44,442 nt of DNA from JBOGZD01 sp050697155. Lineage in GTDB: Bacteria; Actinomycetota; Thermoleophilia; Solirubrobacterales; 70-9. The translations under genes and the position numbers were made by a program. Of the stretch, positions 40,819 through 44,442 are shown piece by piece. The stretch is taken from NCBI GenBank assembly GCA_050697155.1, contig JBOGZD010000006.1, positions 1 through 44,442 on the forward strand. Direction: 5' to 3'. Numbering within the stretch: the stretch's first letter is position 1; every line of letters begins with the position of its first letter. The notes under the pieces are model-generated. The model was not told the origin of the DNA, made no database searches, and saw only the letters and a program-made list of their open reading frames with translations.

Positions 40819-42966
40819 TCAACGGCCCAGCGGGCGCTCGTTGAGCGCCTCGACCACGTCGAGCACGTTGCCCTCGCGGTAGAAGTCGACCGCGATCAGG
40901 TTCGCGTCGAGGCCGCGGATCCGCTCGCACCGCTGGACCCGGCGCAGCAGCGGGTCTCGCGCATTGACCTTGGCCGCGTTGGACGGGCGCGGCGCGGGGC
41001 TGGTGTCGATCCAGTGGTTGACCAGGAACAGCGAGGCGTCGGTGGGGCCTCGGTTGGGCTCGCAGCTCGCCTCGATCGCGTCGTGATCGGTCAGCTCCCG
41101 CGGGCGCTTGAACGTGAACGGGGTCTCCTGGGTCAGGTCGTAGGCCCGCTGGTACCAGGGGAACCCACCGCCGCCTGAGTCGTTCTCGGCCATCACCAGG
41201 ACCCGCCCGCCGCCGGCGATCATCTCCGCCAGGGTCGGCCAGGGCGGGCCCGGCTCGCCCTCGTAGACGTAATCGATCAGCCCGCTCGACTCGACCGCGG
41301 CGGCGAAGTCTGCGGCCGAGGCGTAGTCCTCGTTGACGATCACCAGGACCTCGTTCGGATTGCGCTCGAGGAAGTCGACGATCTCGCCCAGTGCTTCGTC
41401 GAGCGTGATCGCGCCGACCTCGCAGAAGCCATGGCAGAGGTAGACCCCGCGCTCGCCCACCTCCGGCGAGTCGACGATCCGGTCGCGGATCCGCAGCGCC
41501 GCCTCGAGCGCCTCCGGGCCGAGCGCCCGCTCGAGCTCGCGGCGCTCGGCGTCGTCGCGGTCCGAGAGGTCGGTCTTCACCCTGCCGCCCTCGGTCTCGA
41601 TCCCGTAATGGGTGTCGATCAGCAGCCCGCGGATGCCGTCGGCCAGTTGGTCGGCGATCCCGGTCTCCTGTTGGGCGAACAGCCAGTCGGGGTAGGTCGC
41701 GCCCGACATCGCGTTGTGGGTCGCGGGGAGCGTCACCTGGTCGAGGGTGCGCGTGCACAGGGCTCGGGCGCCGTTGCAGCCGCTCCGAGGCGTGGGCACC
41801 TGCTCGGTGGCGCCGTCGTCCTCGGGGTCGAGCAGGACGACCGCCGCCGCCGCGATCGCGATCGTCAAGCCCGCCGCGACGGCGATCGTGCGACGGGTGC
41901 GGCCCCCGGTGGCACGCGCCGGCCCGGCGCCCGGCTCGGGCACGGTCAGGCGCATCAATTCCGCCGCCCCCGCGTAGGCGACGTAGATCCCGGCGAGGAT
42001 CACGGCCAGCTCGATCACCGCGTCGTGGGCGATCACGATCACGATCCCGGCAAGCAGCAGCCCGACACCGCGCAGGGCGCGCAGGCCGCGGCTGGACGGC
42101 GGCGTCGCCACCACCGACCAGACCCGGCGAAGCGGCTGCGTGACCTCGACCGGTCGCAGCACCGATGAGGCGGCCGCCGCGGTCACCGCCCCGAACGCGG
42201 CGAGCAGGAACAGCGCCGTGCGCAGGTCGCCGAGGAACGCGTCCCAGATCGCCCCGGCGGCGTCTCGCGCTCCCGGCTCGTGCACGGCGGCGAGCGCCAG
42301 CGAGCGCCCCAGGCCCATCGCCACGAGCCCGAGCGCGGCCACGGAGGCGAGCGCGACGCCGAAGACGAGCACCGTCTCGCGGCGGTCGCGAGAGAGCGCT
42401 CCCGCGGCGATCGCCAGCAGCAGCGCCGCCCCGAGCAGGATCAGCTCCAGGGCCTCGATCTCGTCGGCGAGTTGGGCGACCTCGACAAACGCCGCCGGCG
42501 GGTCGGACTCGAGCACCTCGACCTCGCCTCCCGGCAGCCTGCGGGCGAGCGAGGGGCGCAGCGCCTCCAGCGCTCCGGCAATGGTGGTGCGGACGTCGGC
42601 GAGGGTCAGCGTCAGGGTCTCGAGGTCGCGATCGAACACCGCCCGGTGCAGGTCGCTTACGCCGGCGCGGAACAGCGACTGGAATGCACCCCCGCCGACG
42701 ACATCCGAGACCGCGCCCTCGATCAGCGGCCTGGCGCCGATCAGGTCGGCCTCGGCGCTCAGCACGAGGTCGTCGGTGACCCGCCCGGCGACCTCGGTCT
42801 GAAGCGCCTCGTCCTCGAGCGCCGCGGTCGCCCGATCGGCGAAGCCGTCAGCGTCGAACAGCGACCGCGACGCGTAGTCGGCGACCAGAGCGCCGAGCAA
42901 CGCCAGCGCAGCCAGGACCGCCAGCGCGATCGACACCGTTTGCCGGCCCGGCCTCCGAGCTCCCAT
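40819..42966 (-). CDS. Membrane protein with C-terminal PI-PLC-like domain
   Basis: 715 aa. N-terminal half: a membrane segment near 10-30, an extracytoplasmic region, then several helices (about 170-350) and a final anchor near 355-378. The C-terminal ~310 residues look like a PI-PLC X domain: DQVTLPATHNAMSG (catalytic His near 416), LLIDTHYGIE, a second His region VYLCHGFCEVG, and VLVIVNEDYAS. Bacterial relatives cleave phosphatidylinositol or glycolipids, but the substrate here is unknown. The ATG at 42966 is preferred; TACGCT lies 10 bases upstream. Confidence 0.85.
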   Translation of the reverse strand: MGARRPGRQTVSIALAVLAALALLGALVADYASRSLFDADGFADRATAALEDEALQTEVAGRVTDDLVLSAEADLIGARPLIEGAVSDVVGGGAFQSLFRAGVSDLHRAVFDRDLETLTLTLADVRTTIAGALEALRPSLARRLPGGEVEVLESDPPAAFVEVAQLADEIEALELILLGAALLLAIAAGALSRDRRETVLVFGVALASVAALGLVAMGLGRSLALAAVHEPGARDAAGAIWDAFLGDLRTALFLLAAFGAVTAAAASSVLRPVEVTQPLRRVWSVVATPPSSRGLRALRGVGLLLAGIVIVIAHDAVIELAVILAGIYVAYAGAAELMRLTVPEPGAGPARATGGRTRRTIAVAAGLTIAIAAAAVVLLDPEDDGATEQVPTPRSGCNGARALCTRTLDQVTLPATHNAMSGATYPDWLFAQQETGIADQLADGIRGLLIDTHYGIETEGGRVKTDLSDRDDAERRELERALGPEALEAALRIRDRIVDSPEVGERGVYLCHGFCEVGAITLDEALGEIVDFLERNPNEVLVIVNEDYASAADFAAAVESSGLIDYVYEGEPGPPWPTLAEMIAGGGRVLVMAENDSGGGGFPWYQRAYDLTQETPFTFKRPRELTDHDAIEASCEPNRGPTDASLFLVNHWIDTSPAPRPSNAAKVNARDPLLRRVQRCERIRGLDANLIAVDFYREGNVLDVVEALNERPLGR

Positions 42967-43078
42967 CCGCCCACGCAGCGTAAGACCGCCCGCGGCGCCG
43001 TGCCGCCTTCCTAGAATCGAGGGGCCGGCCGCCACATAGGCCGGTGCTCCCGCCGGACCGTGTATCCGGCTTTAGGCC

Positions 43079-44442
43079 GTGCTCAGACCGCTGCTCGACA
43101 TCGCCACCGACGACGAGCGATTCATCGCTCTCGCCGCCGCCGTGCGCGACGGCGGGCCGGTCGACGCCCACGCCTCGGCCTCGATCCGCCCTTACCTGCT
43201 GGCGGCGCTGCTCGATTCCGAGCCGGGCCTCGGCGGGCGCCCGGCGTTGGCGGTAGCCGCCGACGACGTCGGCGCCCGCGACCTCGCCCGCGCGCTCGGT
43301 GCCTACCTCGCCCCGCGGCGGGTGCGCTACTACCCGTCGCGCGGCACCGGCTATCAGTCGCACCTCGCGCCCCCGCCCCACCTGGTCGGGCTGCGGGTAG
43401 GAGCCCTCGACGCGCTCACGGAGGGGGCGCCCGAGGAACCCGCGGTCGTGGTCGCGAGCGCCATCGCCCTGGCTGAGGCCGTGCCCGACGCCTCACTACG
43501 TCCGGAGGGCTTCGTCCTCCACCGCGGCGAGGAGGTCGACCTCGCCGACGTCGCCGAGCTGCTGGTCGAGGCCGGCTACGAGCGTGCGGACCAGGTCGAG
43601 GAGCGGGGCCACTTCGCAGTCCGGGGCGGCATCCTCGACGTCTTCCCGGCGACCGAGGAGCGCGCCGCGCGGCTGGAGCTCTTCGGCGACGAGATCGAGA
43701 CGATCCGCTGGTTCTCGACCTTCACCCAACGCTCGCTGGGGGAGGCCGAGCGGATCGAGCTGGACCCCGCGGCGGAGTTGGCTCTGGAGCACCGCGAGCT
43801 CGCCGTGGTCGCGGCCCAGGACGGAGAGCGGCCGGACGTCGCCAACCTTCTCCCGTTCGAGAGCTTCCGCGCCCCGCTCGACCTGCTGCGCGACGACACC
43901 GCGATCGTGCTCGCCTCCGCCGAGGAGATCGAGCCGGCGCTTGGCGACCACTGGGAGGACGTGACCGCGGCGATCCACGACGACGACGCCCGCCGCCTCT
44001 ACGTCGAGGTCAGCACCCCGCTGCGCGACCGCGCAGCGCTCTCCCTGTACGCCGCCCCTGGCGCCGAGGCGGAGCCGGACTCGAACGACGAACGACGAAC
44101 GACGAGCCACGTCTTCCGCGCCCAGGCGCCGACCTCCGCAGCTCGCACGATCGCCGAGGCCGAGTCGCAGCTCGAGCGCGAGCTTCGCTCCGGCTACCGG
44201 GTGGCCGTCACCTTCGAGCACCGAGGCGAGGCCGAACGCGCGCAGTACAACCTGAACCGGGTCGCGGCGGGCTTCATCGACGACCCGGCGACCGCGGACG
44301 CCGTCCTGCACGCCGACCGCCCCGAACGGATCCTGCTCGCCGAGGCGCGGCTGACCGACGGCTTCGTCTCGCCCGACCTGCGCCTGGCGGTGATCCCCTT
44401 CCGCCGGCTCGTCCACCGCCGTCGCGCCGCCGCGCCGGCGCC
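43079..44442 (+). CDS. mfd: Transcription-repair coupling factor, 5' part
   Basis: First 454 codons of mfd; the window ends inside the gene. Mfd removes stalled RNA polymerase and recruits UvrA. This portion is the UvrB-like domain 1: YYPSRGTGYQSH-like UvrA-contact region, EVDLADVAELLVEAGYERADQVEERGHFAVRGGILDVFP (core RGGILDVFP at about 182-190), then DEIETIRWFS. GTG 43079 is chosen since the family begins with LLDIAxDD. A TAGAAT at 43012-43017 may be the promoter with a ~60-base leader. Three 7-bp repeats lie at 44084-44104. Confidence 0.93.
   Translation, partial: MLRPLLDIATDDERFIALAAAVRDGGPVDAHASASIRPYLLAALLDSEPGLGGRPALAVAADDVGARDLARALGAYLAPRRVRYYPSRGTGYQSHLAPPPHLVGLRVGALDALTEGAPEEPAVVVASAIALAEAVPDASLRPEGFVLHRGEEVDLADVAELLVEAGYERADQVEERGHFAVRGGILDVFPATEERAARLELFGDEIETIRWFSTFTQRSLGEAERIELDPAAELALEHRELAVVAAQDGERPDVANLLPFESFRAPLDLLRDDTAIVLASAEEIEPALGDHWEDVTAAIHDDDARRLYVEVSTPLRDRAALSLYAAPGAEAEPDSNDERRTTSHVFRAQAPTSAARTIAEAESQLERELRSGYRVAVTFEHRGEAERAQYNLNRVAAGFIDDPATADAVLHADRPERILLAEARLTDGFVSPDLRLAVIPFRRLVHRRRAAAPA

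Overview
The window is very GC-rich, coding-dense DNA from a chromosome. Its gene families suggest an actinobacterium of the Thermoleophilia type (Solirubrobacterales or Gaiellales): secreted Cys-pair proteins, a six-gene mce operon, an F420-type reductase, and many GTG/TTG starts with 4-base overlaps. The taxonomic placement is an inference; no rRNA is present.

The backbone follows a housekeeping order known from Gram-positive bacteria: rsmI (4474), metG (18134), tatD (21972), rsmA (22824), ispE (23582), glmU (29350), prs (30759), rplY (38739), pth (39467) and mfd (43079, cut by the window end). Accessory blocks are inserted between these genes. (1) Six consecutive MCE lipid-transport genes (5426-14240), followed by a secreted protein, a lipoprotein and small genes. 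(2) A decayed LysR regulator / aldo-keto reductase pair (19641-21892) separated by a 255-bp element with perfect 15-bp terminal inverted repeats and a 9-bp target duplication. (3) A DedA-PAP2 fusion, a small membrane protein and a PucR-type regulator after ispE. (4) Between prs and rplY: a GDPD, an AbiEi/DUF559 nuclease-like gene bracketed by two related hairpins, an AarF kinase and a TrkH-TrkA potassium uptake pair. (5) Between pth and mfd: a crotonase and a membrane-anchored PI-PLC-like protein. One tRNA-Gln(TTG) at 28666-28740 has an odd T-arm.

Three themes cross the window. First, about a dozen genes have a TANNNT -10 box ending 6-9 bases before the start codon and no Shine-Dalgarno, which suggests leaderless mRNAs. 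Second, genes are tightly chained: start and stop codons overlap as ATGA, GTGA, TTGA and apparently CTGA, and gaps inside the mce operon are filled by mini-ORFs that overlap both neighbours. A 59-bp element carrying such a mini-ORF occurs twice, before the third mce gene and before metG, with both start codons at the same position. Third, intergenic regions hold many strong hairpins.

The best candidate for an undescribed system is 33455-34414. There the AbiEi/DUF559 gene has its start codon in the loop of one 33-bp hairpin and its stop codon in the loop of a related hairpin in inverted orientation, an arrangement that recalls a REP/RAYT element but with a different protein.
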